Positions 43,179 through 52,544 of a stretch of 64,000 nucleotides of DNA are shown here, in pieces. This DNA comes from Waddlia chondrophila WSU 86-1044. Lineage in GTDB: Bacteria; Chlamydiota; Chlamydiia; Chlamydiales; Waddliaceae. The notes beneath the pieces were generated by a model. The model saw nothing but the letters and a program-made list of their open reading frames with translations, had not been told where the DNA came from and ran no database searches. How positions within the stretch are numbered: position 1 is the first letter of the stretch; each line of letters begins with the position of its first letter. A program made the position numbers and the translations under genes. The stretch spans positions 434,001-498,000 of the forward strand of contig NC_014225.1 in the NCBI RefSeq assembly GCF_000092785.1, in the 5' to 3' direction.

Positions 43179-44546
43179 TTAAATATTTAGAATTCCCAAA
43201 GCCATGATCAACGCTCCTTTTTCCAGTCTGTCAATGCCAAAGTGCTCGTTGGGTGCGTGCATGTAATCATCGGCTAGGCCAAGCCCAAGCAGGATCACTT
43301 CCGATCCGCTAGCTTCTGACAATGCATTGATGATCGGAATCGATCCCCCTTCGTAAGTATAGCTGATGGGTTGTCCGAAGACCTCCTCATAGGCTTTGGA
43401 AAATGCTTGCACTCCTTTCGAACGGATGTCGCTGCGGCAAGCGCTTCCTGAGCCAGGATGTACGTTGACTTCAACTTCTATTCCTTCAGGGGCAAGGCTT
43501 TTCAAATATTCAGCAACGAGAGGCCCGATCTGTTTAGGGTCCTGCCTTGGGACAAGTCTGCAGGAAATCTTTGCGGAGGCTTGTGCAGGGATGACTGTTT
43601 TGAACCCGTCGCCTGTGTAGCCTCCGTGAATTCCATTGATTTCAAGCGTTGGACGTGTCCAGGCACGTTCAAAAGGGGTCAATCGGGTTTCCCCTCCTGT
43701 GGGTAGAGCTCCGAATGCTTGATGATACTCCTTTTCATCGAAATCCAGAAAGAGCCTCTCTTTTTCACGATCATTGATAGGGGATACAGAATCATAAAAA
43801 CCGGGAACGGTAATTTTTCCCTCCTTATCTCGGCAGCTGGATAAGATGTGCACGAGGGCGTGGATGGGATTGAAGACGATGCCTCCATGGACTCCTGAGT
43901 GCAAGTCGGTATTAGACCCTTTGACAACGATGTCCATGGTCAAGATGCCTCTCGTCCCCAGCGTAATAGCGGGAATATTCGGCCCTGGAATGCCCAGGTC
44001 CACAATGGCTAAGTAGTCAGCTTTAAGCTCTTGGCTTTTCTCTGCTAGGATCCCTTCAAGTCCTTCACTTCCTGTTTCTTCTTCACCTTCGATGAGCCAT
44101 TTAATATTGATTGGGTAGCCGCCGTTTTTCTCCCTCAATAGCTTCAAGGCTTGCATCACGTAAAAACACTGTCCTTTGTTGTCTTGAGCCCCTCTTGCAT
44201 AGATTTGCCCATTGCGGATCGCTGGCTCAAACGGAGGCGACTTCCAAAGTTCGAGCGGGTCCACCGGCTGTACGTCGTAGTGATTGTAGATGAGAAGAGT
44301 CGGTTTGCTTGGGCCTGCGCTGAGATCCTCTCCAAACAGGATGGGGTGCCCTGATGTTTTCCACAGTTGGGTGGTAAGTCCAAGCGAATTCATCTTCTCT
44401 CTCAGCCAACCTGCGCACTCCAGAAGATGCGGAGTGTATTCCGCTTCTGAACTGATGCTTGGAAATGACAAAAATTTCTGGAATGCTTCCAAAGCTTTTG
44501 CTTCAGATTGCTTATAGGAATGCCTGAGTTGATCTAAGGTTTTCAT
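43179..44546 (-). CDS. M20-family dipeptidase/peptidase
   Basis: A zinc exopeptidase, 455 residues, cytoplasmic. Zinc ligands and catalytic residues are in place: YNHYDVQP (His89, Asp91 of the HxD motif), ARGAQDNKGQ (Asp), IEGEEETGSEG (Glu pair), AIVDLGIPGP (Asp), ending in HAPNEHFGID, which supplies the last His. The insertion dimerisation domain (KISCRLVPRQDPKQIG) is typical of M20A/F dipeptidases such as CNDP-like enzymes. Probably degrades imported or turnover dipeptides. It precedes htrA on the minus strand with an 87-bp AT-rich gap. No operon partner is evident beyond the M48 gene upstream. Confidence 0.9.
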   Translation of the reverse strand: MKTLDQLRHSYKQSEAKALEAFQKFLSFPSISSEAEYTPHLLECAGWLREKMNSLGLTTQLWKTSGHPILFGEDLSAGPSKPTLLIYNHYDVQPVDPLELWKSPPFEPAIRNGQIYARGAQDNKGQCFYVMQALKLLREKNGGYPINIKWLIEGEEETGSEGLEGILAEKSQELKADYLAIVDLGIPGPNIPAITLGTRGILTMDIVVKGSNTDLHSGVHGGIVFNPIHALVHILSSCRDKEGKITVPGFYDSVSPINDREKERLFLDFDEKEYHQAFGALPTGGETRLTPFERAWTRPTLEINGIHGGYTGDGFKTVIPAQASAKISCRLVPRQDPKQIGPLVAEYLKSLAPEGIEVEVNVHPGSGSACRSDIRSKGVQAFSKAYEEVFGQPISYTYEGGSIPIINALSEASGSEVILLGLGLADDYMHAPNEHFGIDRLEKGALIMALGILNI

Positions 44547-44559
44547 GGTTTGGTATTTT

Positions 44560-45846
44560 CTAAAAAAAACTTTTGTAAGTAAAGATAATTCCTACCCCAA
44601 GCAGAATAAAGTAGAGGATCAAACTGAGCCTGACGTGTTGATGGTGTTTGGCGATTAACAACGGGTCTTTTTTTGTTGCCTCTAAGAAATCGATCCGCTT
44701 TTGGATGCTGTAGTGGTGCCAGCAAGGCACTTGATGAGTGCCGCCGGTGGCATGTCCGATTTCGTCCAGTGCAAGCTGCATATCCTCTACAGGAATGCCC
44801 AACTGATACACATGCAGATCTGCCTGCCTTTCGAACAAGCGGGAAAAATAGCCGAATACCACGCGTAGATAGATGAAAAAAACGAGGGAGTAAAGGGCAA
44901 AAAATGTAAAAGAAGAGGCGATCGGCTCAAGCAGCGGCGTTCCTAGAGCAAACAAGACCAGTATGCCAAAGATGACTGCAGGATAATATAAGAGGTGCTT
45001 GTGTGCACAGTGCCCGATTTCATGAGCTAAGATGGCATTGATCGATCGGGGAGAAAGCTCGTTAAGCAGGCGTTTTGTAAACATGATGTAGCGGAAGCGG
45101 GGGAGAATGCCGATGATGGCGGCTGTGTAGGAGTGGTTTAGCACCGTCCAGGTTTTTATTCCTGCATGTTTAAATTGTGCCTTTACACAGAGGGCGTCCA
45201 GATTTTGCTTGAGTTTGCTTGAAGAGAGATCGCGGCATTTCCAAATACGTATTGTTAACGGCGGATAGAATAAAACGATTAGGAGAAGAAGCGCTAGTAA
45301 GCCGATTGTAAAAAGCGCAGAGTAGCTTCTGCTTAATTCCACCTTGTCTGCTGGAATCAGTGTGATCGCATCCATGATGCAGGCAATGAGAAGGAAAGGC
45401 AGGCAGAAGGGAAGTAAAAACCGGAGATGATTGATCGCATAGAGATTAGCAGAGCTGGCTAATCCACGGCTTCCGGCTGGAATACGGGGGTAGGCGCTTC
45501 GGTGGAAGACGTAGAGTCCTCCAAAATAAAGGGTGAGCGAAGCTGCCGAGACAAGGAGTATAGATGGAAAAATCAATAGGGAGTGAATGGCTAGCAGAAA
45601 CAAAATGAGGAGCGCATTTGCTGTGGCAAGCAGAATGTGGTGAGTGTTTCGCAGCCATTTTGAAAAGAGGATATTTTGAAGAGCAATGAGTATCAGAGTG
45701 AAAATGTAGGCTGCGGATCCTAAGAGAAAAGCTGGCAATGGAGAGAGGGTTAAGGGAGGCTGTTGATGCTGCGGTGAAAAGCTGATGATGAGTAACACCA
45801 CTGTAAGATAAAAAATTTGGGTGAACATTGCCTGGAATTGCCCCAT
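44560..45846 (-). CDS. M48-family membrane metalloprotease (Ste24/HtpX-like)
   Basis: A 428-residue multi-pass protease with about eight hydrophobic segments. Zinc motif HEIGH at 275-279 (ILAHEIGHCAHKHLLYYP) and a third ligand in the FERQADLHVYQ block. The preceding PRFRYIMFTKRLLNELSPRSI is the M48 activation-loop motif. A LGIPVEDMQLALDEIGHATGG segment and a HYSIQKRIDFLEAT block close the protein, again typical. It may degrade misfolded membrane proteins. The stop lies 13 bases before the M20 start, so they are probably co-transcribed, and it starts divergently from the symporter gene with a 23-bp gap. Confidence 0.9.
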   Translation of the reverse strand: MGQFQAMFTQIFYLTVVLLIISFSPQHQQPPLTLSPLPAFLLGSAAYIFTLILIALQNILFSKWLRNTHHILLATANALLILFLLAIHSLLIFPSILLVSAASLTLYFGGLYVFHRSAYPRIPAGSRGLASSANLYAINHLRFLLPFCLPFLLIACIMDAITLIPADKVELSRSYSALFTIGLLALLLLIVLFYPPLTIRIWKCRDLSSSKLKQNLDALCVKAQFKHAGIKTWTVLNHSYTAAIIGILPRFRYIMFTKRLLNELSPRSINAILAHEIGHCAHKHLLYYPAVIFGILVLFALGTPLLEPIASSFTFFALYSLVFFIYLRVVFGYFSRLFERQADLHVYQLGIPVEDMQLALDEIGHATGGTHQVPCWHHYSIQKRIDFLEATKKDPLLIAKHHQHVRLSLILYFILLGVGIIFTYKSFF

Positions 45847-45869
45847 TCATTTAAAATGTTTTCCAGATT

Positions 45870-47114
45870 ATGAAGAAAAAACGTGTTTTGGTTAAAGTTT
45901 TTCTAGCGATTGCTTTAGGTGCTGCCGCTGGTTTAGCCGCCGGTAAGGATGCGGGAATTTTTGGCATTCCCTGGATTCGGATTTTTAATCTGATGGGGCA
46001 GCTTTTTTTGAATGCTCTAACTATCGTTGTCGTCCCTTTGGTCTCCTCGTCGATTATTACAGGCACTGCACGAGTGGGGGCTGACAAAGAATTTGCCAAA
46101 CTTGGGCGGCGTACATTTTTCTATTTTATTTTGACAAGTCTCATTGCAGTCTTAACGGGATTGACTTTGACTTTGCTTATCGGGCCCGGAGATTCGGTCG
46201 ATTTTAGGCTCCTGTCGGAAATATCGCCATCTCCTGAAATTGTGGATCTGCAAGGAGCAGCTGCGGGAGGGTTGTTTGATAAATTCGAAAATATTTTGTT
46301 CCGCCTTGTTCCGTCCAATATTCTTTCTGCCGCTGCTCAAGGGCAGCTTTTGGGATTGATCTTCTTTAGCTTGCTCTTTGGCTATTTTATCCCTCGCGTG
46401 GATAAGGAGCTTTCAGAAACAATGCAGCGTTTTTGGGATGGCGTTTTCCAGATCATGATGCGCATGACTCATCTTGTGATGGAATTCTTGCCGATCGGTG
46501 TCTTTGGATTAGTGGCAAAGGTGACAGCGACCACAGGTCTTGGAACTGTCAAGCCGGTTTCTATTTTCTTTTTAACTGTGATGGCTGGCTTGGGAATCCA
46601 TATGTTTTTCATGCTGTCTTTTCTGTTGAAAGCAAGAGGCGGCATCAATCCTCTTCAACACTTCAAAGCTGTCTTACCTGCGATCGTCACCGCATACAGT
46701 ACGAGTTCATCTGCAGCGACGTTGCCGGTCACCATCGAGTGCATGGAAGAGCGGGCAGGTCTCCCTAACAGCTTATGCAGCTTTATCCTGCCTTTAGGCA
46801 GCACCGTTAATCTTGCAGGAACAGCTCTCTATGTGACAAGCGCTGTAATCTTTATCTCCCAGGCTTATCATCTTGAGATGAATCTTGCAACTCTCCTCCC
46901 AATCATCGTTCTTGGCCTTTTTACAAGTCTTGGGATGGTGGCCGGCATCCCTTCAGGAAGCATTGTCAGTATTGTCATTATCTTGCAAAGCATTGGACTT
47001 CCTTCTGATGGGATCGTGTTGATTTTGGCCGTGGAAAGGATTCTGGATATGTTCCGCACTTCGGTTAGTGTTTATAACAACACGTGCTGCGCTTCTCTTG
47101 TTCATGAGTGGTAG
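45870..47114 (+). CDS. Dicarboxylate/glutamate:cation symporter (DAACS family)
   Basis: A 414-residue inner-membrane carrier with about eight segments and two reentrant loops. It shows IFNLMGQLFLNALTIVVVPLVSSSIITGTA near the start, YSTSSSAATLPVTIECMEE (the SSSAATLP hairpin of GltP/DctA), FILPLGSTVNLAGTALYV (the NxxG substrate motif) and AVERILDMFRTSVSVYNNTCCA at the end. These place it clearly in the family, which imports glutamate, aspartate or C4-dicarboxylates from the host. The 3' end overlaps the convergent lipase-like gene by 13 bases. Confidence 0.93.
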   Translation: MKKKRVLVKVFLAIALGAAAGLAAGKDAGIFGIPWIRIFNLMGQLFLNALTIVVVPLVSSSIITGTARVGADKEFAKLGRRTFFYFILTSLIAVLTGLTLTLLIGPGDSVDFRLLSEISPSPEIVDLQGAAAGGLFDKFENILFRLVPSNILSAAAQGQLLGLIFFSLLFGYFIPRVDKELSETMQRFWDGVFQIMMRMTHLVMEFLPIGVFGLVAKVTATTGLGTVKPVSIFFLTVMAGLGIHMFFMLSFLLKARGGINPLQHFKAVLPAIVTAYSTSSSAATLPVTIECMEERAGLPNSLCSFILPLGSTVNLAGTALYVTSAVIFISQAYHLEMNLATLLPIIVLGLFTSLGMVAGIPSGSIVSIVIILQSIGLPSDGIVLILAVERILDMFRTSVSVYNNTCCASLVHEW

Positions 47115-48082
47115 ATAGCGGCAGGGCGTGTTTTTTCAGGATAACCAAGATGTTTCATCATGCTTTCCACAGCGTGGCTGTGAGATTTGATTCTGGAGTT
47201 GAAGGCGCTTGGTATCATGAATTGTTTACCAAAATTGCCTGGTGTGCGCACTCCTAATGCGCTTAGGAATCGATCGAATAGGTGTGTAATCTGAAGATCG
47301 GTTAGCCAATCTTTTTTGACGGTCAAGTGAGTGATGGTTTGGCGTGCTATTTTCAACCGTTCTGCTCCAATCTTTTGTTGCAAGCCGGCTCCTAAAGGGA
47401 CTGCATTCACGCAAAACGCTTCCTTTTGATGCATGAGTGCGGCATATGAGGCCAGCGATGCGCCGTAGCATTGTCCGGTAAAGATCACTTTTTTTCCTGA
47501 AAAGCGGGGATCTTTAAGCAGATCGGAGACTAGCTGGTCTGCTTGTTCGTAGATAGCAGGGACTCCTCCAAAGATATTCAGGCATGTATTGATGATCGGC
47601 AGTGCCGTTATTTTGTGTCTTTCATCTGCATTGTATGGGATTTCGGATTTATCCGATCCTTTGGCGCCAAAGGTAATTAAATAGACATCTTCCTTTCTTA
47701 CAACGGTGGCTTTTAGCCCTGTCTTTGGATCGAAGAAGCATCTCTCCCTTGATTCAATCGTCTGATCTATTTCTGAAAATGATGCGGGTGTTTCGATATG
47801 ATAACCAAAAGGTTCTATCCATTCCGGATTGCAGTTATGAACAAAAGCGCAACTGCACGCAAGGTCTATTTTTTCATGCAACTCTTTAGAAGACATATCC
47901 GTTCTATCGTTGAAAGAGTAGCCGAACGTTTCTTTCGATCCCATGTAGCGCTTGGGGAACTGTAATATTTCTTTTAGAATATGTAAGATTTTGAGCGTGA
48001 GTTCTTTCAAACGGATAATGCCCTGTTCGCAAGCGAGAGCAAACTTGCTAGGCTGACTATGAGCTGTTACAAGACTAACCAT
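47102..48082 (-). CDS. Lipase-like alpha/beta-hydrolase fold protein with Cys in the nucleophile position, unknown
   Basis: 326 residues. VYLITFGAKGSD is the oxyanion-hole strand; KKVIFTGQCYGASLASYAALM is a GxCxG elbow (Cys205) where class 3 lipases have GxSxG. A later Asp or His candidate is in SHSHAVESMM. The predicted fold is that of Lipase_3-like proteins, but the Cys nucleophile differs; Cys elbows occur in dienelactone hydrolases. N-terminal residues are helical with a weak hydrophobic patch (LTLKILHILKEILQF). The ATG overlaps the stop of the giant glycogen enzyme by eight bases, so it is co-translated with it. Role unknown. Confidence 0.65.
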   Translation of the reverse strand: MVSLVTAHSQPSKFALACEQGIIRLKELTLKILHILKEILQFPKRYMGSKETFGYSFNDRTDMSSKELHEKIDLACSCAFVHNCNPEWIEPFGYHIETPASFSEIDQTIESRERCFFDPKTGLKATVVRKEDVYLITFGAKGSDKSEIPYNADERHKITALPIINTCLNIFGGVPAIYEQADQLVSDLLKDPRFSGKKVIFTGQCYGASLASYAALMHQKEAFCVNAVPLGAGLQQKIGAERLKIARQTITHLTVKKDWLTDLQITHLFDRFLSALGVRTPGNFGKQFMIPSAFNSRIKSHSHAVESMMKHLGYPEKTRPAAIYHS

Positions 48083-51000
48083 GATGGACCTCCTTCATCA
48101 TGACGGTAGTGAGCGGAGGGATTGTTACCTTGTAGCTTTTTCCTTTGCTTCCGGAGACGATGTCCACAGCAAGGTTGATTTGTCCTGAACCGCCAAATTC
48201 TACGGCATCGCTATTGAAAATTTCCAGAGGGGCTTCAATGGAATTTGCGCTGCATTTGATCGTGAACGTGCGCTCCTTGTCTGTGAAGTTGTGCAGGCAG
48301 ACGCAGCTATCTCCAGAAGAGCTTTTCCTGCGGTAAGCATGTACTTTTTTCTCGGGGTCTTCAATCCACTCAAGATCATGCCCGTTATTATCTGATTCCC
48401 ATAATTCCTTATGTTCCCGGTAGAGGGTATTCAGCCTGGCTATCATCTCGAGTATTTCTTCTTTCTCTCGGGAAGGATCGGCAAAAGACTCATGCGAAGC
48501 AAACGCTTCCAGCCAGGAATTTTCGTTGCCTGAATCGCTTCCCATGAAAAGCAGCTTTTTCCCGGGCAGGCACATCATGAAACTCAGCATCGCTTTAAGA
48601 TTGGCCAGCTTCTCTTCTTCAGTCAAGTCGGGAGTTAAAGCAATGAGTCCCTTTGAATGGAAATCGTCGTGCGACAGGGCCATTACCTGCTTGTGGAAAT
48701 TATCGCTTTGGATCGCTTTTTTTAGTTCTTCATATCTTTTCGAACGGTTTTTTGGAGAAATTTTAAAAAAGGACAATGCACCTTTTAACCAGCCGACGTG
48801 CCATTTCATGTCGAAGCCTAAACCGTCAAGCCAGACAGGCTTGGTGACGGATGTATCGCCTGAATACTCTTCGGCAATTGTGACTGCTCCCGGGCAATGC
48901 TCATGGACAACAGCATTCAAATCCCGCATGAATTGATTAGCGGATTGCTGATCCTCACTGTTGAGCATGCTGCGTACGCAGTCTACGCGCAGCCCGTCGA
49001 TATGCATCTCTTTCAGCCAAAAGGCGGCGCTCGAAATCAAAAATTCCCTTACTGATTTTTTGCTATAGTCAAAATGTTTGCATCCGTAGGAAAAGGCCAG
49101 TTTTCTAATGCTAAGTTGATACTTCAGTCCGCTAGCTTCATATAAGTTGGAGCCGTCAAAATCCATCAGGCCATAATCATCTTTTGCGAAGTGGGCGGGA
49201 ACCCAATCCATAATGATTCCGATGCCGTTTGCATGCAGGTGATCGACCATGAATTTAAAGTCGTCGACCGAACCCATGCGGCTGTTGGGAGCGAAATATC
49301 CCGATACCTGATAACCCCAGGACTCTTCATAAAAATGTTCTAGAATCCCCATGGGCTCCACATGGGTATATCCTACTTTTTTACAATGTTTGACTAGCTC
49401 ACTTGCCAGCTCGCGATAGTTTAAGGGTTTGCGCTCTTTTCTTTTCCAGGTAGTGGGATGGAATTCAAAAATGCTCATTGGTTTAGGCTTTCCCTTATCG
49501 CTTTCCCGTTGTGTCATCCACTCCTTATCGTTCCATTCAAAAGTTGAGTGGGTGACGATCGAATAGGGTGCTTGATGTTTGTTTGAAAAAGAGGTATAGG
49601 AGCGGCTATAAGGATCGATCTTGATTTTGCCATCGACGACATAGTGATAGCGCTGTCCCTGCTTGATTTGGCCAAAGATTGTTTCCCATTCCCCCTTGCT
49701 ATTTTTTTTCATTGGCGCTTCGCAGAATAGATTTTCCTGTTCGTCGTACAGCCGGACTTTAACGCCGAGCGCATGCGGAGCGTATACCCTGAAAGTTGTC
49801 TCATCCTCTCGATAAAAAGCTCCATATTCGTTGTATCTGGTATGATTGACATGCTTTCCATAAGGCGAAGGGACAGCAATGCGCCAATCAGTCGGCACTG
49901 TGGAATAGGTTTGATACAGTTCTGCGCTATCCAATCCGCTCTGGTAGTATTGCTGCATATACGATTCTTCAGGGAAAGTTTCCGCTTTTTTTGCGGGGTC
50001 GACCACGATCTCACGTGCAACGGCGTCAATTCTGTAGACGCTGTTTTCTTGCCGTCCTCTGTTTCCTATCCGTCTTTTTGCGTTTTCATAGGAAAATCGA
50101 TACTTTTCCGCAGGAGTAAACCCTCGTGGAGAGCTATGCCATCCATATTTTTTCCCCTCTTTCATCAAACGGCTCATGATTGCCCTCTTTGATGAGTCGC
50201 TTTGCTCACCCCAGAATTTAAGGGATTTTGCAACCACTGCTGCGGCCGAATTGTCAACACTTCCCTCTCTTTCGAACAGGAAGCCATTAAATGCATTCTC
50301 TTCTTTTTCAGGGGAGATAATGGTGTCGGCAAGCCCGCCGGTATTCGAACCGATTGCCAAAGAGCCGAACAGCCATCCTTCAAATTGCACAAGCCCGCAG
50401 GGTTCAAATCTCGAAGGCACATACAAGAAATCCGAAACAGCCCTTAGCAAAGATCCCATTCCGGGGCGTTCCGCGTTGCCTTGCTGGAAATGGATGCGTC
50501 CATCAGGATCCTTGTAGTCGCGCACGAAAAGGACCCCTTCTTTGTATTTTTTCTCTAGTTTGTCCAGTATGCGTGCGGCCTCGGGGTCTTCCCCCATGCC
50601 CATTGCTATAAATTGGCCGCCGTTTTCGAGGGTGGCCTCGATGGCCTCTTCGAACTTATCGACTCCTTTCTGATAGCTATCGAATCGCCCAATGAAAGTG
50701 ACCAGCGGTTTGGAAAAATCAATCTTTGACTCCGGCATATATTTCTCTGTCCATAACTGCAGCTGCTCTCTGGCCAAGCCTTTTTTCTCCAGTATGTCTT
50801 CGTCATCCGGCCCATAAGAAAGGTTAAGGGGTTCGCCGCTTTTTAGATCTTTCCACTTGACTAACAGCGGATCGGTTTTCGGATCCCATCGATCCGTATT
50901 CGTGCCATTGACGATCCCAACTAACTTGCCTACTTTTGCAGCTTGGCGGACGGCGAAAGAGACTCCTTCTCCAAACTTCTCTTGCTGCGATTCAAGACCG

Positions 51001-52466
51001 AACATTTCAGATACTGTCGTCATGGCATCGGCCGACATCAGGGTCGAAACAAAGAGATTGTCATTCTTGCTGGTGATGCCGCTGTCCTGAAACCCTTTGA
51101 CAACAGGATCATAGTTATACGCGCCAAGAAGGATTCTTCCTTGCGCGCAGCGGTTGTTGTTGTGAAAGGTAAACAAAACAGGAGGGATTTCACCGCTTTG
51201 CCATTCCTCTTGATGATCCTGCTTCAATTTAAGGCCGACACCAGAAACATGCCAGTCATGAAGATGGATCACATCTGTATCTTTTTGCTCCCAGATCAAT
51301 TCTGCGGCAAGCTCTGAAAATTTAGCAAAGCGCGTTGCCTGCGTTTGCATATCGGGGCCGTAAATATCAGGTTTTTCTTCTGAGAGAACAAAGGAAGGAT
51401 CTTCAATGAAATAGCATTCAACTCCATTGATGTCAAGTCGGTAGACATTGAATGTTCCATTTTTTCCCGAGTGAACAACAGGATCATGCAATTGTTCTTG
51501 AATGTTTTTTGGAAGATGGCTGTATTTTGGAAAAATGAGCTTAACCCTGTTCTGTTCATTCTGCTCCTTGATGCCGCGGCTCAATCCCTCCAACGCTTCG
51601 GCTAAACCACCCTGCTTGACAAGGCCGGCATATTCGACCCCTACCATCGTTACCGTAATGGGTTTTTCTAAAAGAGTTTCCGAAAGATCGCCTAGGACGC
51701 CTTCCGTAGAAACATCGTAGATGACTTTTTCCTTGTTGCGTCTTCTGGAGAAAATTAAATCATTTTTCGCGATGACGGTTTGCAAATCCCTTTGATCCTC
51801 TTGTGCATCGAGGGCATTAAGCTTGCTGTAAGCGTCTGCCTGGGAATGAATGATTCTAGCGATTTCTTCGATAGCAGTGGTGCTGTTTTCTTCTTTTTTC
51901 AATAAAAGCAGCGGATTCTCTTTGACTGTTTCCGCATAACGTTCTCTTACCACCTTACGCAGCAGTTCCCGCAGGAATTTAGGCAGGCTTTTGTATTCCT
52001 TGTACAATTGTTCAGGGGTTGCGTCAGCAGTCTTTTCTTCAAATGCGGCCAATTGCGATTCCAGTTTCTGAAACTGCACTTGCTGCAGATAGGTTAGGCC
52101 TGATTGTACCCAAGTTTCGATTTGCTCATGCTTCAATTGTGCGGGATAATCCATCTTTTCGGGATTTAAAATCTCGGTGTATTTGCGATGCAGTAATTTT
52201 GCGCAGCGGTTGGAGGTTAGCAGTCCGTCGATTTTATTAAACTCTGCATTGAAGATTTTCATAACGAAGTTGATAATTTTTAAAATTAAAACTTGTAATT
52301 TATTTAATTTCACTTTTTTGACGAGTTCTTTGGACTTCGCAATGGCCTGCGTGTCCGAAGAAAGGTCTACACAGATTTTCATTTGCAAATCCATTTCGTT
52401 CTTGCGGGCATCAAAATTGAAGAAACTTGAAAACGAATCGATTTTTTCAATGGCGGAAACGGTCAT
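48075..52466 (-). CDS. Bifunctional glycogen synthase-branching enzyme fusion (GlgA-GlgB) with long N-terminal extension
   Basis: A 1463-residue protein with three parts. Residues 1-265: helical, partly hydrophobic (VLILKIINFVMKIFNAEF), no family recognised. Residues 270-800: GT5 glycogen synthase, with the sugar-nucleotide motif KQGGLAEAL (284-292), HLHDWH, FIGRFDSYQKG, the catalytic RFEPCGLVQFEG (686-697) and GSNTGGLADTI. Residues 870-1463: CBM48 then GH13 branching enzyme with DWVP (Asp1087), GLRVDCV (nucleophile Asp1162), IAEEYS (acid Glu1199) and LSHDD (Asp1267), all conserved. Both activities should be intact. Similar fusions are, as I recall, described in Waddliaceae and Criblamydiaceae. 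AAGGTG precedes the ATG. Neighbours: Cys-hydrolase downstream (coupled), glycosyltransferase upstream. Confidence 0.93.
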   Translation of the reverse strand: MTVSAIEKIDSFSSFFNFDARKNEMDLQMKICVDLSSDTQAIAKSKELVKKVKLNKLQVLILKIINFVMKIFNAEFNKIDGLLTSNRCAKLLHRKYTEILNPEKMDYPAQLKHEQIETWVQSGLTYLQQVQFQKLESQLAAFEEKTADATPEQLYKEYKSLPKFLRELLRKVVRERYAETVKENPLLLLKKEENSTTAIEEIARIIHSQADAYSKLNALDAQEDQRDLQTVIAKNDLIFSRRRNKEKVIYDVSTEGVLGDLSETLLEKPITVTMVGVEYAGLVKQGGLAEALEGLSRGIKEQNEQNRVKLIFPKYSHLPKNIQEQLHDPVVHSGKNGTFNVYRLDINGVECYFIEDPSFVLSEEKPDIYGPDMQTQATRFAKFSELAAELIWEQKDTDVIHLHDWHVSGVGLKLKQDHQEEWQSGEIPPVLFTFHNNNRCAQGRILLGAYNYDPVVKGFQDSGITSKNDNLFVSTLMSADAMTTVSEMFGLESQQEKFGEGVSFAVRQAAKVGKLVGIVNGTNTDRWDPKTDPLLVKWKDLKSGEPLNLSYGPDDEDILEKKGLAREQLQLWTEKYMPESKIDFSKPLVTFIGRFDSYQKGVDKFEEAIEATLENGGQFIAMGMGEDPEAARILDKLEKKYKEGVLFVRDYKDPDGRIHFQQGNAERPGMGSLLRAVSDFLYVPSRFEPCGLVQFEGWLFGSLAIGSNTGGLADTIISPEKEENAFNGFLFEREGSVDNSAAAVVAKSLKFWGEQSDSSKRAIMSRLMKEGKKYGWHSSPRGFTPAEKYRFSYENAKRRIGNRGRQENSVYRIDAVAREIVVDPAKKAETFPEESYMQQYYQSGLDSAELYQTYSTVPTDWRIAVPSPYGKHVNHTRYNEYGAFYREDETTFRVYAPHALGVKVRLYDEQENLFCEAPMKKNSKGEWETIFGQIKQGQRYHYVVDGKIKIDPYSRSYTSFSNKHQAPYSIVTHSTFEWNDKEWMTQRESDKGKPKPMSIFEFHPTTWKRKERKPLNYRELASELVKHCKKVGYTHVEPMGILEHFYEESWGYQVSGYFAPNSRMGSVDDFKFMVDHLHANGIGIIMDWVPAHFAKDDYGLMDFDGSNLYEASGLKYQLSIRKLAFSYGCKHFDYSKKSVREFLISSAAFWLKEMHIDGLRVDCVRSMLNSEDQQSANQFMRDLNAVVHEHCPGAVTIAEEYSGDTSVTKPVWLDGLGFDMKWHVGWLKGALSFFKISPKNRSKRYEELKKAIQSDNFHKQVMALSHDDFHSKGLIALTPDLTEEEKLANLKAMLSFMMCLPGKKLLFMGSDSGNENSWLEAFASHESFADPSREKEEILEMIARLNTLYREHKELWESDNNGHDLEWIEDPEKKVHAYRRKSSSGDSCVCLHNFTDKERTFTIKCSANSIEAPLEIFNSDAVEFGGSGQINLAVDIVSGSKGKSYKVTIPPLTTVMMKEVHHG

Positions 52467-52496
52467 TGTACACCTTTTTCAATTATCTAAAATAAA

Positions 52497-52502
52497 ATTA
52501 TA
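52497..52502 (-). promoter_or_regulatory. Candidate -10 element for the GlgA-GlgB gene
   Basis: A perfect TATAAT on the minus strand, 30 bases upstream of the start codon at 52466. The AT-rich upstream sequence has no convincing TTGACA at 16-18 bp, so this is only a candidate. Confidence 0.25.
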
Positions 52503-52544
52503 TTTTTTAATTGTTAAGTTTTAATTAAATTGAACTTACAAAAA

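Noticed and set aside
50395-50420. Sequence gcagggttcaaatctcg resembling a tRNA T-loop
   Set aside because: It lies in the catalytic RFEPCGL codons of the glycogen synthase domain on the minus strand; no acceptor stem or anticodon arm surrounds it.
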